Part shown: positions 23,415 through 34,800 of the stretch, piece after piece
Layout: every line of letters starts with the position of its first letter
How positions within the stretch are numbered: the first letter of the stretch is position 1
Assembly: GCF_034932185.1 (NCBI RefSeq)
Contig: NZ_JAYGHW010000089.1
Span: 1-64,000, forward strand
DNA: 64,000 bases
Direction: 5' to 3'
Source of the DNA: Spirulina sp034932185
GTDB taxonomy: Bacteria; Cyanobacteriota; Cyanobacteriia; Cyanobacteriales; Spirulinaceae
Notes under the pieces: generated by a model
Database searches by the model: none
What the model saw: the letters and a program-made list of their open reading frames with translations, nothing else
Told to the model about the DNA's origin: nothing
Made by a program: the position numbers and the translations under genes

Positions 23415-26228
23415 ATGTTTAAAAATCTATTTGGCGATCCCAACACCCGTAAAGTCAAGCGATATCAGCCCTTTGTCGCGGATATCAATGCAATCGAGGA
23501 AGATATTCAAGTCCTTTCCGATGATGAACTGCGCGGCAAAACCTTGGAGTTTAAGGCTCAACTGGCCAAGGCCCGCACCGATGGTGAACGGGCAGATATT
23601 CTTGACGACATCCTCCCGGAAGCCTATGCAGTGGTGCGGGAAGCGGCCCTCCGGGTGTTGGGGATGCGCCATTTTGATGTGCAGATGATCGGCGGCATGG
23701 TACTCCACGATGGCCAGATTGCCGAAATGCGCACCGGGGAAGGCAAGACCTTGGTAGCAACGCTCCCCGCTTACCTCAACGCCCTTAGCGGCCATGGCGT
23801 TCATGTCGTCACGGTGAACGATTACCTGGCCCGGCGGGATGCGGAATGGATGGGGCAGGTCCATCGCTTTTTAGGGTTAACGGTGGGACTGATCCAAGCC
23901 GGGATGACCCCCGCTGAACGGCGCAAAAACTACGCCTGTGATATCACCTACGCCACCAACAGCGAACTAGGGTTTGATTATCTCCGGGATAATATGGCCA
24001 CCTCCATTGAAGATGTGGTACAGCGGCCCTTTAACTATTGTGTGATTGATGAAGTAGATTCAGTGCTGATCGATGAGGCCCGCACACCATTGATCATTTC
24101 CGGCCAAATTGAGCGGCCCACGGAAAAATACGTCCGGGCAGCGGAAATTGCCACCCACCTCCATCCCCAAAATGAAGAGGATGGCACAGGGGAATATGAG
24201 GTGGATGAAAAGGCCCGTAACGTCTTGCTCAATGATGAAGGCTTTGCCAAGGCGGAGGAATTACTCGGTGTCACGGATCTTTATGATCCTGAAGACCCTT
24301 GGGCGCACTATATCTTTAACGCCATCAAAGCCAAGGAATTGTTTACTAAAGACGTGAACTATATTGTCCGCGATGAAGAGGTGGTGATCGTTGATGAGTT
24401 TACGGGCCGAGTGCTGAAGGGTCGCCGCTGGAGTGATGGCTTGCATCAGGCGATCGAGGCGAAAGAAGCGGTGAAGATCCAAAACGAAACCCAAACCCTA
24501 GCAACGATTACCTATCAAAACTTTTTCCTCCTCTATCCCAAGTTGGCAGGGATGACGGGGACGGCGAAAACCGAAGAGGCGGAATTTGAGAAAATCTATA
24601 ACCTCCAGGTGACGATTATCCCCACGAACCTGCCCACCCGTCGCCGCGATTTGGCGGATGTGGTCTATAAAACCGAAGATGCCAAGTGGATCGCTGTGGC
24701 TAAGGAATGCCAGGAGATGCACGAAACGGGGCGGCCTGTATTGGTGGGAACGACGAGTGTTGAAAAATCAGAGGTGCTTTCTCGGTTACTACAACAGGCA
24801 AATATTCCCCACAATTTGCTCAATGCCCGACCGGAAAACGTGGAGCGGGAATCGGAAATTGTCGCCCAAGCGGGGCGGAAGGGGGCGGTGACGATCGCCA
24901 CCAACATGGCCGGGCGCGGTACAGACATTATCTTGGGGGGGAACTCCGACTATATGGCGCGGCTCAAGCTGCGGGAATACCTGATGCCCCGGATTGTGAT
25001 GCCGGAGGATAATAAGCAATTGATGATGTCGGTGGGGGCGGCGAAGGCTCCCCGCAAGGCTCCCCAAGGGTTCGGGGGGGAAGAGAAGAAGGTGAAAAGC
25101 TGGAAAGCTTCCTCGAATATTTTCCCCACGACGCTCTCAGCAGCAGCGGAAACGCTGCTCAAGGATACGGTGGCCTTTGCGGTGCAGCAGTATGGCGAGC
25201 AGAGTTTGCAGGAATTGGAAGCGGAGGAAAAAATTGCGATCGCCGCTGAAAGTGCTCCCATTGATGACCCCGTATTGCAAAAATTGCGGGAAGTTTATAA
25301 CACGATCCGCAAGGAATACGAAGCCTTCACCAGCCGCGAGCATGATGAAGTGATTCAATCGGGGGGGTTGCACGTCATCGGCACAGAGCGCCACGAATCC
25401 CGCCGCATTGATAACCAATTGCGGGGGCGGGCGGGCCGTCAAGGCGACCCCGGTTCGACAAAATTTTTCCTCAGTTTGCAGGATAATTTATTGCGGATTT
25501 TCGGGGGCGATCGCGTTGCCGGGTTAATGAATGCCTTCCGCGTTGAAGAGGATATGCCCATTGAATCGGGGATGCTGACCCGCTCATTAGAAGGCGCACA
25601 GAAAAAGGTGGAAACCTTCTACTACGACACCCGGAAACAGGTGTTTGAATACGATGAAGTGATGAACAACCAACGCCGCGCCATCTATGCCGAGCGGCGG
25701 CGGGTGCTGGAGGGGTTCGACCTCAAGGAGCAGGTAATTGGCTATGCGGAACGCACCATGGATGATATTACCGATGCCTATACCAACCCCGAACTACCGC
25801 CGGAAGAATGGAAATTAGCGGAGTTGATCGGCAAAACCAAGGAATTTGTCTATCTCCTCGAAGACCTCCAACCCAAACACCTCGAAGATATGACCATCGG
25901 GGAAATTAAAACCTTCCTCTACGAAGAGGTGCGCAAAGCCTACGACCTCAAGGAAAACCAAATCGACAAAATCCAACCGGGGCTAATGCGCCAAGCGGAG
26001 CGGTTCTTTATCCTCCAACAGATCGACACCCTTTGGCGGGAACATCTGCAAGCCATGGATGCGTTGCGGGAAGCGATCGGTCTGCGGGGCTACGGCCAAA
26101 AAGATCCCCTCATTGAATACAAACAGGAAGGTTATGAAATGTTCCTGGAAACCATGGTAGATATTCGGCGCAATGTCGTTTACTCCCTCTTCCAATTCCA
26201 ACCCCAAGGGCAACCCCAGACGGTTTAG
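23415..26228 (+). CDS. secA: Preprotein translocase ATPase SecA
   Basis: 937 residues, matching cyanobacterial SecA. It drives export of unfolded preproteins through SecYEG. Seen in order: Walker A MRTGEGKTLVATL (near 105), DEAD-type VIDEVDSVLIDEARTPL (near 208), the second nucleotide-binding fold with GTTSVEKSE and TIATNMAGRGTDIILGG (near 495), the LRGRAGRQGDPGSTKFFLSL motif near 675, and the helical scaffold/wing domains. The C-terminal zinc finger of proteobacterial SecA is absent, as usual in cyanobacteria; an insertion near 535-580 (about AAKAPRKAPQGFGGEEKKV) is also cyanobacteria-like. Start codon follows CACCCT, with no strong Shine-Dalgarno. Confidence 0.97.
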   Translation: MFKNLFGDPNTRKVKRYQPFVADINAIEEDIQVLSDDELRGKTLEFKAQLAKARTDGERADILDDILPEAYAVVREAALRVLGMRHFDVQMIGGMVLHDGQIAEMRTGEGKTLVATLPAYLNALSGHGVHVVTVNDYLARRDAEWMGQVHRFLGLTVGLIQAGMTPAERRKNYACDITYATNSELGFDYLRDNMATSIEDVVQRPFNYCVIDEVDSVLIDEARTPLIISGQIERPTEKYVRAAEIATHLHPQNEEDGTGEYEVDEKARNVLLNDEGFAKAEELLGVTDLYDPEDPWAHYIFNAIKAKELFTKDVNYIVRDEEVVIVDEFTGRVLKGRRWSDGLHQAIEAKEAVKIQNETQTLATITYQNFFLLYPKLAGMTGTAKTEEAEFEKIYNLQVTIIPTNLPTRRRDLADVVYKTEDAKWIAVAKECQEMHETGRPVLVGTTSVEKSEVLSRLLQQANIPHNLLNARPENVERESEIVAQAGRKGAVTIATNMAGRGTDIILGGNSDYMARLKLREYLMPRIVMPEDNKQLMMSVGAAKAPRKAPQGFGGEEKKVKSWKASSNIFPTTLSAAAETLLKDTVAFAVQQYGEQSLQELEAEEKIAIAAESAPIDDPVLQKLREVYNTIRKEYEAFTSREHDEVIQSGGLHVIGTERHESRRIDNQLRGRAGRQGDPGSTKFFLSLQDNLLRIFGGDRVAGLMNAFRVEEDMPIESGMLTRSLEGAQKKVETFYYDTRKQVFEYDEVMNNQRRAIYAERRRVLEGFDLKEQVIGYAERTMDDITDAYTNPELPPEEWKLAELIGKTKEFVYLLEDLQPKHLEDMTIGEIKTFLYEEVRKAYDLKENQIDKIQPGLMRQAERFFILQQIDTLWREHLQAMDALREAIGLRGYGQKDPLIEYKQEGYEMFLETMVDIRRNVVYSLFQFQPQGQPQTV

Positions 26229-26261
26229 AGGGAAAAGGAGAGAGGAGAGAGTGAAGTTCAT

Positions 26262-26289
26262 GTAGGGGCGAAAAATTTTTCGCCCCTAC
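26262..26289. repeat. 28-bp perfect palindrome (GTAGGGGCG family), possible secA terminator
   Basis: Exact second copy of the 14+14-base palindrome, about 35 bases after the secA stop. With an internal AAAAATTTTT it could fold into a terminator-like hairpin, but no U-tract follows. Confidence 0.92.
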
Positions 26290-26414
26290 ACCCCATTGGG
26301 ATTCTCTAGAATCTTTCACTTCCCACTGCCTACTCCCCACTCCCCCCTCCATAGAAAACCAGGGTAGTCAGTGCTTTAAAATAAAGGGCAACACTCCTCT
26401 GGCTTGCAACGATA

Positions 26415-29354
26415 ATGACCGAAGATGCGATCCGCGAAGCGTACCTATCGCCCCTCTCACCCCCTAAAGGGTTAACTACCGCTGAAGTAGAGCGCAGCCG
26501 AGAAACTCACGGCAGTAATTTACTCACTCCCCCTCGCCGTGAACCCTGGTGGTTGCTGTTCCTCGCCAAGTTTGAAGATCCGGTAATTCGGATTTTGATT
26601 ATTGCCGCTGTGATTGCGATCGCCATTGGCACCCTAGATGGCCAATTCATCGAAGGGGTCGGGATTTTAATCGCCATCCTCCTGGCCACAATCCTTGCCT
26701 TCCTCAACGAATACCGCGCTAACCAAGCCTTTAATATCCTCAACCAATATGTTGATGGTGTGCGCGTCCGGGTGATCCGCGATGGCCACCCCACCACCAT
26801 CCCCCGCAAAGATGTGGTCGTGGGGGATTGGATCTATGTGGAGCAGGGAGAGGAAATCCCCGCCGATGGCGAGGTGATTGAAGCCGTTTCCCTGCTGATC
26901 GATCAATCCAAACTGACGGGGGAATGTGAGCCGGTGCAGAAATTTAACCGGGATGAACTCCTCGGTCAATCCGGCCTCGATGAAACCTATCCCCCCCATT
27001 GTCTCTACCGCAGCACGATTGTCGATCAAGGTAACGGCCTCTATCGCGTTACCGCCGTGGGGGATCAGACAGAAATTGGTAAACTGGCCACCGCCGTCGC
27101 CACCGTTGAACCGGGGGATCAAACCCCCCTCAACCAACAACTAGAGCGGCTCAGTGAATTAATCGGCGTGGTGGGCCTCAGCTTTGCCGTGACGATCTTT
27201 ATTGCGCTCTTCCTGAGGGGCTGGCTCACCCAGGAAATTAACCTCAATGGTGCGCAAACCTATTTCCTTGCTGTTGTCATGATCACCATTGTCGTGGCCT
27301 TGATTCCCGTCTGGTTGCCAGTGGTGTATGACGGTTTGAAACTGGTCAACGAAGACTTAGAAGCCCCCGATTGGCTCGATGGGGGTGAGTGGCAGAGTTG
27401 GCTGAAGGCGATTGTCGGCGGCATCGCTGCCCTTGGCTTGGGTATTGGTGTGGGTTGGGGCTTGGGGATTTTGCCCCCCACTGGGGGGGTATGGTTGCCG
27501 ACTCTGGTGGGGCAAACCCTCTTAGGCTATTTCATGGTGGCGGTGACGATTATCGTCGTCGCTGTGCCGGAGGGTTTGCCCATGAGTGTCACCCTTTCCC
27601 TGGCCTACAGTATGAAGCGCATGGCCCAGAATAATAATCTGGTGCGCCGGATGCATGCCTGCGAAACCATTGGGGCGGCGACGGTGATCTGTTCCGATAA
27701 AACCGGGACATTGACCCAGAACCAAATGCGGGTTTATGAGGTGAATTTTCCCAGTTTGCACAGTCGCAAGGTGGCGGATCTTGATTTGGCAACCCAGTTA
27801 ATCGGGGAAGCGATGGCGGGCAATAGCACCGCTGACCTGGATGAGGAGCCGGGTAAACTGCCGGTGGTGATTGGTAATGCGACGGAAGGGGCGCTCTTGC
27901 TCTGGCTCCATCATCAACACATGGACTATTTCAACCTGCGGCGGGGTTTGGAAATTAAATTTCGCCTCTCCTTTTCCACCCAGACAAAATATATGGCGAC
28001 GCTGGGCCATTCGGCGGCTTTGAAGCAGGAGGTGATGCACCTCAAGGGTGCGCCGGAGGTTTTACTCGAACGGTGTTCTCACATTTTGACGGAATATGGC
28101 CGGTTTCCCCTCAATAATAAGCAGCCAATTCTAGAGTTGCTCTATGAATACCAAGCGCGGGGGATGCGGACGCTGGGGTTTGCCTATAAGGAATTGCCCG
28201 ATAATTTGATTCTGCCGGAGGCGGATGGGCAACAAGTGCCTGATGCGTTGACTTGGTTGGGGTTTGTGGCGATCGCCGATCCCCTCCGGGCGGAAGTCCC
28301 CGATGCGATCCGCGTCTGTTTAGCCGCCGGGATTGGCGTGAAAATTATCACTGGGGACTGTGCCGAAACCGCCCAGGAAATTGCCCGCCAAATTGGCCTC
28401 TGGCAGGGGGATGAAACGGATCCCTATGCCCTGATGACGGGGAAAGCGTTCCGCGCCCTTCCCGATGAGGAAGCTCGTAAGGCAGTGCAAAGCCTCAAGG
28501 TTTTAGCCCGTGCTGTTCCCCTCGATAAGCTGCGGCTGGTGCGACTGTTGCAGGAAGCGGGGGCTGTGGTGGGTGTCACTGGCGATGGCACTAACGATGC
28601 GGGGGCCTTAAAGCAGGCCAAGGTTGGCCTGGCCATGGGCAGCGGCACAGCGATCGCCAAGGAAGCCAGCGATATTATCCTCCTCGATGATTCCTTTCAA
28701 AGTATCGTGAACGCTGTGGTGTGGGGGCGATCGCTCTATAAAAACATCCAACGGTTCATCCTCTTTCAACTCACGATCAACGTCGTTGCCTTGGGTATTG
28801 CTCTCTTGGGGCCGTTCATTGGCGTATCGTTACCCCTGACGGTGACACAAATGCTCTGGGTCAACTTAATTATGGATACCTTTGCGGCCCTTGCTCTGGC
28901 CACAGAACCCCCCTCGGAATCCGTCCTCAAGGAAGCCCCCCGTTCCCCGACGGCTTTCATTATCACCCCCACAATGGTGCGTAATATTGTCGGCATGGGC
29001 TTAACCTTTTTGGTGTTTTTAGTCGGATTCCTCTTGTACTTGGATCGAGATGGGATCAGTCCCTATGAACTGTCGGTGTTTTTTGCGGTGTTTGTCTTCC
29101 TCCAATTTTGGAATCTATTTAATGCCCGTTGTTTAGGGATGTCCCAATCGGCATTTACCGGGTTGTTGGCCAATAAAGGGTTTGTCTTCATTGCCCTGAC
29201 GATTTGCGTGGGGCAAGTGTTGATTATCCAGTGGGGCGGCGATATTTTTCGCACTGTACCCCTAAGCCTCAGGGATTGGTTCCTGATTATTAGCAGTACC
29301 TCGTTGGTGCTGTGGTTGGGGGAACTGTGGCGCTGGCGAGCGGCACGCTCCTAG
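26415..29354 (+). CDS. P2-type (PMCA-like) Ca2+-transporting P-type ATPase
   Basis: 979 residues. Motifs: TGE (actuator, in KLTGECEP near 176), VAVPEGLPMSVTLSLAYSMK in M4 (near 382), the phosphorylation site CSDKTGTLTQNQM (near 428), and TGDGTNDAGALKQAKVGLAMG (near 722). The M6 segment TQMLWVNLIMDTFAALALATE is that of P2B plasma-membrane Ca2+ pumps. The region between M3 and M4 is unusually long (about 284-370) and contains two extra hydrophobic stretches plus a DLEAPDWLDGGEWQSW acidic stretch. Probably exports Ca2+ from the cytoplasm. The ion is inferred from the family. Confidence 0.9.
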   Translation: MTEDAIREAYLSPLSPPKGLTTAEVERSRETHGSNLLTPPRREPWWLLFLAKFEDPVIRILIIAAVIAIAIGTLDGQFIEGVGILIAILLATILAFLNEYRANQAFNILNQYVDGVRVRVIRDGHPTTIPRKDVVVGDWIYVEQGEEIPADGEVIEAVSLLIDQSKLTGECEPVQKFNRDELLGQSGLDETYPPHCLYRSTIVDQGNGLYRVTAVGDQTEIGKLATAVATVEPGDQTPLNQQLERLSELIGVVGLSFAVTIFIALFLRGWLTQEINLNGAQTYFLAVVMITIVVALIPVWLPVVYDGLKLVNEDLEAPDWLDGGEWQSWLKAIVGGIAALGLGIGVGWGLGILPPTGGVWLPTLVGQTLLGYFMVAVTIIVVAVPEGLPMSVTLSLAYSMKRMAQNNNLVRRMHACETIGAATVICSDKTGTLTQNQMRVYEVNFPSLHSRKVADLDLATQLIGEAMAGNSTADLDEEPGKLPVVIGNATEGALLLWLHHQHMDYFNLRRGLEIKFRLSFSTQTKYMATLGHSAALKQEVMHLKGAPEVLLERCSHILTEYGRFPLNNKQPILELLYEYQARGMRTLGFAYKELPDNLILPEADGQQVPDALTWLGFVAIADPLRAEVPDAIRVCLAAGIGVKIITGDCAETAQEIARQIGLWQGDETDPYALMTGKAFRALPDEEARKAVQSLKVLARAVPLDKLRLVRLLQEAGAVVGVTGDGTNDAGALKQAKVGLAMGSGTAIAKEASDIILLDDSFQSIVNAVVWGRSLYKNIQRFILFQLTINVVALGIALLGPFIGVSLPLTVTQMLWVNLIMDTFAALALATEPPSESVLKEAPRSPTAFIITPTMVRNIVGMGLTFLVFLVGFLLYLDRDGISPYELSVFFAVFVFLQFWNLFNARCLGMSQSAFTGLLANKGFVFIALTICVGQVLIIQWGGDIFRTVPLSLRDWFLIISSTSLVLWLGELWRWRAARS

Positions 29355-29358
29355 GCGA

Positions 29359-31692
29359 TTACACCCAGATCCGTAGTTCTGGGTTGTGGTGGTTTAGGTT
29401 GTCCGCTGTGCCTTGAATCCATTGGCTCTGGCTGCTCCGATTCAATAACTGTTGAACGGTGGCAACATCCATGGGGCGCGAGAGCCAATAGCCTTGGCCC
29501 AACTCACAGCCCAATTGCTGTAACTTTTGATGTTGGGCCTCGCTTTCAATGCCTTCGGAGACGACATTGGCCCCCAAATTATGGGCGAGGTTGATGATGG
29601 TTTGGGCGATCGCCATTTTGGTCGGGTCTTGATCCACCCCCATCACAAACGTGCGATCTACCTTAATCGTGTTAATCGGCAAATTGTGCAACCGGCTCAG
29701 GGATGAATAGCCCGTGCCAAAATCATCAATACAAAACCCAATGCCCAACTGTTGGATCTCTTGAAAAATCAAACTGTCAAAATTGGCGGTTTCCAGAAAA
29801 CTGGTTTCCGTCATTTCCAGCTTTAAGGCCTGGGGCGGTAACTTCAGCCGTTGCAACAACGCCATAATGCGAGGGACAAGATCTGTTTCCTTGAGTTGCA
29901 ACACCGAAACATTGACATGGACACTTAAATTCACCAGATTTGGGTGGGAGGCTCGCCACTGCTGGAGTTGTTCACAGGCCTGCTCTAAAACCCACCAGCC
30001 AATGACATGGATTTGGCCCGTTTCTTCCGCAACGGGAATGAAATCCGTCGGCCCAATCCAACCCCGTTGGTGATGATGCCACCGTACCAAGGCTTCTAGG
30101 CTATGGAGTTCGCCGGTTTTCAAGTTGAAAATCGGTTGATAGTAAAGGTGGAGTTCCGCCAATTCCAAGGCCCGTTTTAAATCATGCTCCAGTTCCAACC
30201 GTGCTAGAGCCACGGGTAACATCGAGGGTTCAAACAGGGCGCTAGTGCTGCCTCCTTCGGCTTTGGCGCGGTACATGGCCAGATCCGCATCCCGCAGCAG
30301 TTGATCCGGGCGTTGATAGGTGCGATCGCCCAAGACAATCCCCACACTCGCCCCCACCGAAAAACTACGCTGCTCCAGGAAAATCGGCTCCTGCATTTGG
30401 GTGACTAAGTGGGCGGCGATCGCCTGCGCCGCCTCCGTATTCCCCACAGCGGGCAACAGCACCGCAAATTCGTCCCCACCAAACCGGGCTAACTTGGCGG
30501 TGGGGGGGAGGGTTTCCTGAAGCCGCTGGGCCACTGCTTGTAAAAGGCGATCGCCCACAATATGCCCTAGGCCGTCATTAATAATCTTGAAGCGGTCTAG
30601 ATCAATAAACAACACGCCATAGTTATGCTCCTTCCCCTCCTCCATCGCTTGATCAAGGCGGCTCTGCAATTGCTCCGTAAACCAGGTGCGATTATGCAGC
30701 CCCGTCAGGGGATCATGGTAGGCGTTGTATTGCAGTTGTTCTTCCGCATGGCGACGGGCAGTAATATCCTCCACCGTCCCCTCAAAATAGAGCAAATTCC
30801 CCTGTTGATCCCGCACCGCCCGCTGGGTTTCTGAGACCCAAATAATCGTGCGATCGCGCCGATAAACCTGAGATTCCGCATGGTAAACAATCCCTTCTGT
30901 CTGGGTGCGGGCCGCCAACTCCTGCCGCCGTTGGGGATCCACATAAAGCTGATGGCCAATATCCGTCAGATTCATAATCAAATCCACCGGGGAATCATAG
31001 CCATAGAGTTGGGCTAAAAAGGGGTTCGCATTGAGATAACGACCATCTAACGTGGTTTGAAAAATCCCCTGGGTAATATTTTCAAAAATACTGCGATACT
31101 TCATTTCGCTATAACGCAGGGCCGATTCCACCGATTGACGATGGAGTTCCCCCCGATGGGCCGCCATAAACCGCCCCAAATCCCGCGCCATCAGTTCTAA
31201 AATTTCACATTCATAATCCGCAAAGGGCATCTCCCGCGCCGTCAGTGACACAAAACTCAAAATGCCGTACACCTCCTGATCCACCCAAATCGGTGTCGTA
31301 ATTGCCGTTTGAATCGGCAGATGGGCCGCCAGGGGATGCCGGCAAGATTGTTCCTGGCTATCCCCGATCCAAGTTTGGCGGATCAATGGGTCGTTTTCGG
31401 CATCTAGGGCATCGACTTGGAAGCCCGCTAAGGGTTCCCCCTGGGGGTTTTGGATATGGTGGATGGAATAACGGGGGCCGTGGCGTTGCAAGATCATGCC
31501 GATGGGCAAGTCTAGTAAATGCCGGCCAGCAGTTAGATAAGCATCGCTGCATTCAGCAAAGGATTGATAAACTCCAGTGCTGAGACGATGGAGTTCCTTG
31601 AGGCTGCGGCTAAAGTGGGCGAGCATTTGAGACTGTTCCCGGTAGCGGTGTTCGCTACTGTGAAAGTCCGGAAGACCCTGTTGCTTTTCCAT
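29359..31692 (-). CDS. GAF-PAS-GGDEF-EAL cyclic-di-GMP signalling protein
   Basis: 777 residues. GAF-like sensor (about 20-195), PAS domain (about 205-315, with the ILNANPFLAQLYGYDSP-like NANPFLAQLYGY), a short coiled linker, GGDEF (about 325-490) with intact RFGGDEFAVLLP near 424, and EAL (about 510-755) with LEALVRWHH near 547 and DDFGTGYSSLSRL near 660. Both catalytic signatures are intact, so either synthesis or breakdown of c-di-GMP is possible. No RxxD inhibitory site is seen just before GGDEF. Converges with the Ca2+-ATPase gene (four bases between the stops). Confidence 0.93.
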   Translation of the reverse strand: MEKQQGLPDFHSSEHRYREQSQMLAHFSRSLKELHRLSTGVYQSFAECSDAYLTAGRHLLDLPIGMILQRHGPRYSIHHIQNPQGEPLAGFQVDALDAENDPLIRQTWIGDSQEQSCRHPLAAHLPIQTAITTPIWVDQEVYGILSFVSLTAREMPFADYECEILELMARDLGRFMAAHRGELHRQSVESALRYSEMKYRSIFENITQGIFQTTLDGRYLNANPFLAQLYGYDSPVDLIMNLTDIGHQLYVDPQRRQELAARTQTEGIVYHAESQVYRRDRTIIWVSETQRAVRDQQGNLLYFEGTVEDITARRHAEEQLQYNAYHDPLTGLHNRTWFTEQLQSRLDQAMEEGKEHNYGVLFIDLDRFKIINDGLGHIVGDRLLQAVAQRLQETLPPTAKLARFGGDEFAVLLPAVGNTEAAQAIAAHLVTQMQEPIFLEQRSFSVGASVGIVLGDRTYQRPDQLLRDADLAMYRAKAEGGSTSALFEPSMLPVALARLELEHDLKRALELAELHLYYQPIFNLKTGELHSLEALVRWHHHQRGWIGPTDFIPVAEETGQIHVIGWWVLEQACEQLQQWRASHPNLVNLSVHVNVSVLQLKETDLVPRIMALLQRLKLPPQALKLEMTETSFLETANFDSLIFQEIQQLGIGFCIDDFGTGYSSLSRLHNLPINTIKVDRTFVMGVDQDPTKMAIAQTIINLAHNLGANVVSEGIESEAQHQKLQQLGCELGQGYWLSRPMDVATVQQLLNRSSQSQWIQGTADNLNHHNPELRIWV

Positions 31693-31804
31693 AGTAATGA
31701 TCTGGGGAAGTGAATGCGCTTCGCTTTGTTGCTAGGGGATGAGCAACCCAGGGCGATCGCAATCATTGTCTTTAAGGCTAACACAAGGTTTTTCTGATGT
31801 CGGA

Positions 31805-34800
31805 TCAAAGTAGTTCCGTAATATCTGCGACCTGGGCAATACAGCCCAAAAGCCGGGGACAGCGATCCACGAGGCGATTAAAGCGGGCCCGGGAGAGGGA
31901 GAGCAAACTACATTCCGTATGGGCAATGGCCTTAAACTGCACCGCCGTATCCTCCCACAGGTGCATCACGCCAAACCCTTCCCCCACGGTCAAAATCACC
32001 CCATGGGAGGCCAGCAGCACATCGCCATCATAGATGAGGTAAAGCTGTTGGTGGTGGGGATTAACCTTGGCGGATTGATCCTCTGGGGGCGCACAGATCA
32101 CTTCCCCGGCTCGAAAATCTCGCTGATTAAAGGCCCAGTTAATCGTTTCCAATTCATCTAAAGAGAGGGATTGCAGCCAAGATTGGGTTTTTAAAAATAG
32201 CAGTTGTTTTAAAAACCAATCTTCATCGGGGAGGGTGGTTTGTTGGCCATCCTGAAGGGAAATCGCTAACCGTTGTACTAGGGGATTGGGATCCTGTAGA
32301 AGGGCCTCCGGCAGGGGTTGTTGCTGTTGGGATTGGACAAAAATGCCCGCCACCCGCAACCAGCGATCATCGGAGGCTAAAAGGGCTTCGATTAATGGCC
32401 CCCGTTTGGTGAGGAGATTGGCGTTGGGGGCAGGGCTGAGGCGATCTTCCGTTTCCAACAGCGTCATAATCGGCACGATAAACCGCCGCAGGGGGCCGGC
32501 GGCGAGGGTTTCGATCGCATTGGCCCGGCGACGGCGATCGCCATCATGGAGGGCCTTTTCCAAACGGTGGAGCAACCCTTCCCGATCCATCGCCCGCAAC
32601 ACCGCAAAGACGCGGGCAATGATCCGCTCCTGGGCATCGGCTAACATCACCTGCACCACCCGCCAAATCGGTTGATCATCGGGGAGTTGCAAGAGCCATT
32701 GCTGGATTTGGGCGGCCCGCTGGTAATCGGGGCGCAGGAAGTCGTAGAGGGTATCACTGGCTTGGCGGCTATTAATCCGGCCAATGGCGGCGATCGCCGC
32801 CTCCACCACCTCAAACCGCCGTGAGGCTAAATACACCTTCGCCACCCGCAAGCTTTTATTGCCATAGTTCCCCAAAGCTTGGGCCGCCCAGAGCCGCACC
32901 GCCAAGGATTCATGCTCTAAGCCCACCGCCACATCCAACAGCAGACGCGGATTCTGCAACACCCCCACCAATTGCAGGGCAATGGCCCGCACCAAAGGGT
33001 CAAACGTGGTTAATTCCCGCTCCACCAAGGCCACTAAGGCCGTTTCCCCCGGCCGCGCCAACCGGGCTAAGGTTTCCAACCCCGCCCGCACCACTTCCAC
33101 AGAACCTTCTGCGAGCAACTGCTGCACAATCGGAATCAAGCGGGGATTACGGGTATGGCGAATGGCCCCAATCACCGTCAGCCGCTCCTGTTCATTGAGG
33201 GGATCTTGCCAAATCCGCTGACATTGGGGGGCAAACTGGGTATTGTCCTGGGCAGCTACGGCAACACAGGCGAGGGCTTGGACAGTGGTATCGGGGCAGT
33301 CCAAAAGCCGGGTCAATTGGGCCGCATTGAGGGGGGAGCGGCGGGCGAGGAGGGCTTCGAGAATCAGCGGTAGGTGGGAGGAATGGCCATCTCCTGTATG
33401 ATGATCACTCTCTAAATGGCGGTAGAGGTAATGGCTGAGGGTGGGGTGGGGGTTTTGGGAAAAAAAGCGGATCAGGTTGCGCCGTAAGACGGGATCGGCG
33501 GTGGCCAGGAGGGGTTCTACTTCTGGGAAACAGTTCTGGGGATTGTGGAGGCGGGTAGCGAGGGCAAGGCCGAGGATTTGACTGGAGCGATCGCCACTGG
33601 TGAGGAGTTCATCAATCTCGCCACTGTATTGTTTGGGGAGGCGGCCCATCCCTGCCCCCACTTCCTCCCATTGCACCCTGCCGGTACGCAACATTTGCAG
33701 GAGCGATCGCACATAGCTGCGGCCCATGCCGTAGCGCACCAGAACAAAAACACCACTTAACACCACTCCCCCACGGGCAATTTGGGGCGGGGTTAGCCCC
33801 CATTGGGCCGCCATCAACAGCAACCCCGCCGCCGCCAACCCCAAGGCATAGGCCAAACCATTACTAATCGCCCGCACCTGGCCCACCCAACCGTAGGGTA
33901 CAGCATTGTAATTGAGGCTATGGATGGGTTGGTTGAGGCTATCATCTAACCCATCGTTATTGACATTGGCCCACAATGCCCAAGGTAGCGTGAACTGATA
34001 GGCTAATCCCCCAAAGGCCCCCAACGTCAGCAGGGGATAGACCAGGTTCATCACGCCCACGCCCCAATAATTCAATAGGGGTTGTGTCACCAAGTAGAGG
34101 ACGACGAAGGGGATCACATTATTGATCATCCGCACTGTGCCGATGAATTGGGTGAGTTCGTCGCGGTTCTCCTGGGGAGAGGCGGCGCTAATGTCAAAGT
34201 AATCGAGATACACCGCGAAGTAGAGGTATTCCGCCATGCAGTAAAGCAGGATGAAGAGGAATGTACTGGCGGCGAGAAAGACAATAATCGGATAGGCCCC
34301 CAGGGCGGCCCAACTGAGGCGGGGCCCTTCGGGGGTTGATTCATCCTTGGGGTTTTCGATGGGATGGAGCGATCGCTCCATCCCCCACACCTGAGCCGCT
34401 GCCAATGCCGCCAATAGGGGCAAGATCCAGAGCAGATCCACCGTCGCCCACCAACGGGCCAACCCCGTGGCCAAGCCGCCCCCGATGACCCCCCCCACCG
34501 CCATCGCCATCCGTAGCCAGGAGGCATAGCGGTTCCAATCTAAACTGGTGAAATAGTCCGTCACCAAGCTGGGGAGGAGCACCTCCAACAGCAAAATCCA
34601 CTGGATATAAAAGCCAATGTAAAGCAGGTAATCGAGCCAATGCCCCGGATTTTTGCCCCACCATAACAGGAGGCGCAGGAGGAGGGTTAGGGCGATCGCC
34701 ATCCCCAAGACCCTGCGCACCAACCGAGGGCGATCGATGCGATCGACAATTTGGGAGAGGCCGAGATAAATGGGTAGGGAGACAATGCCCATGGCCACAT

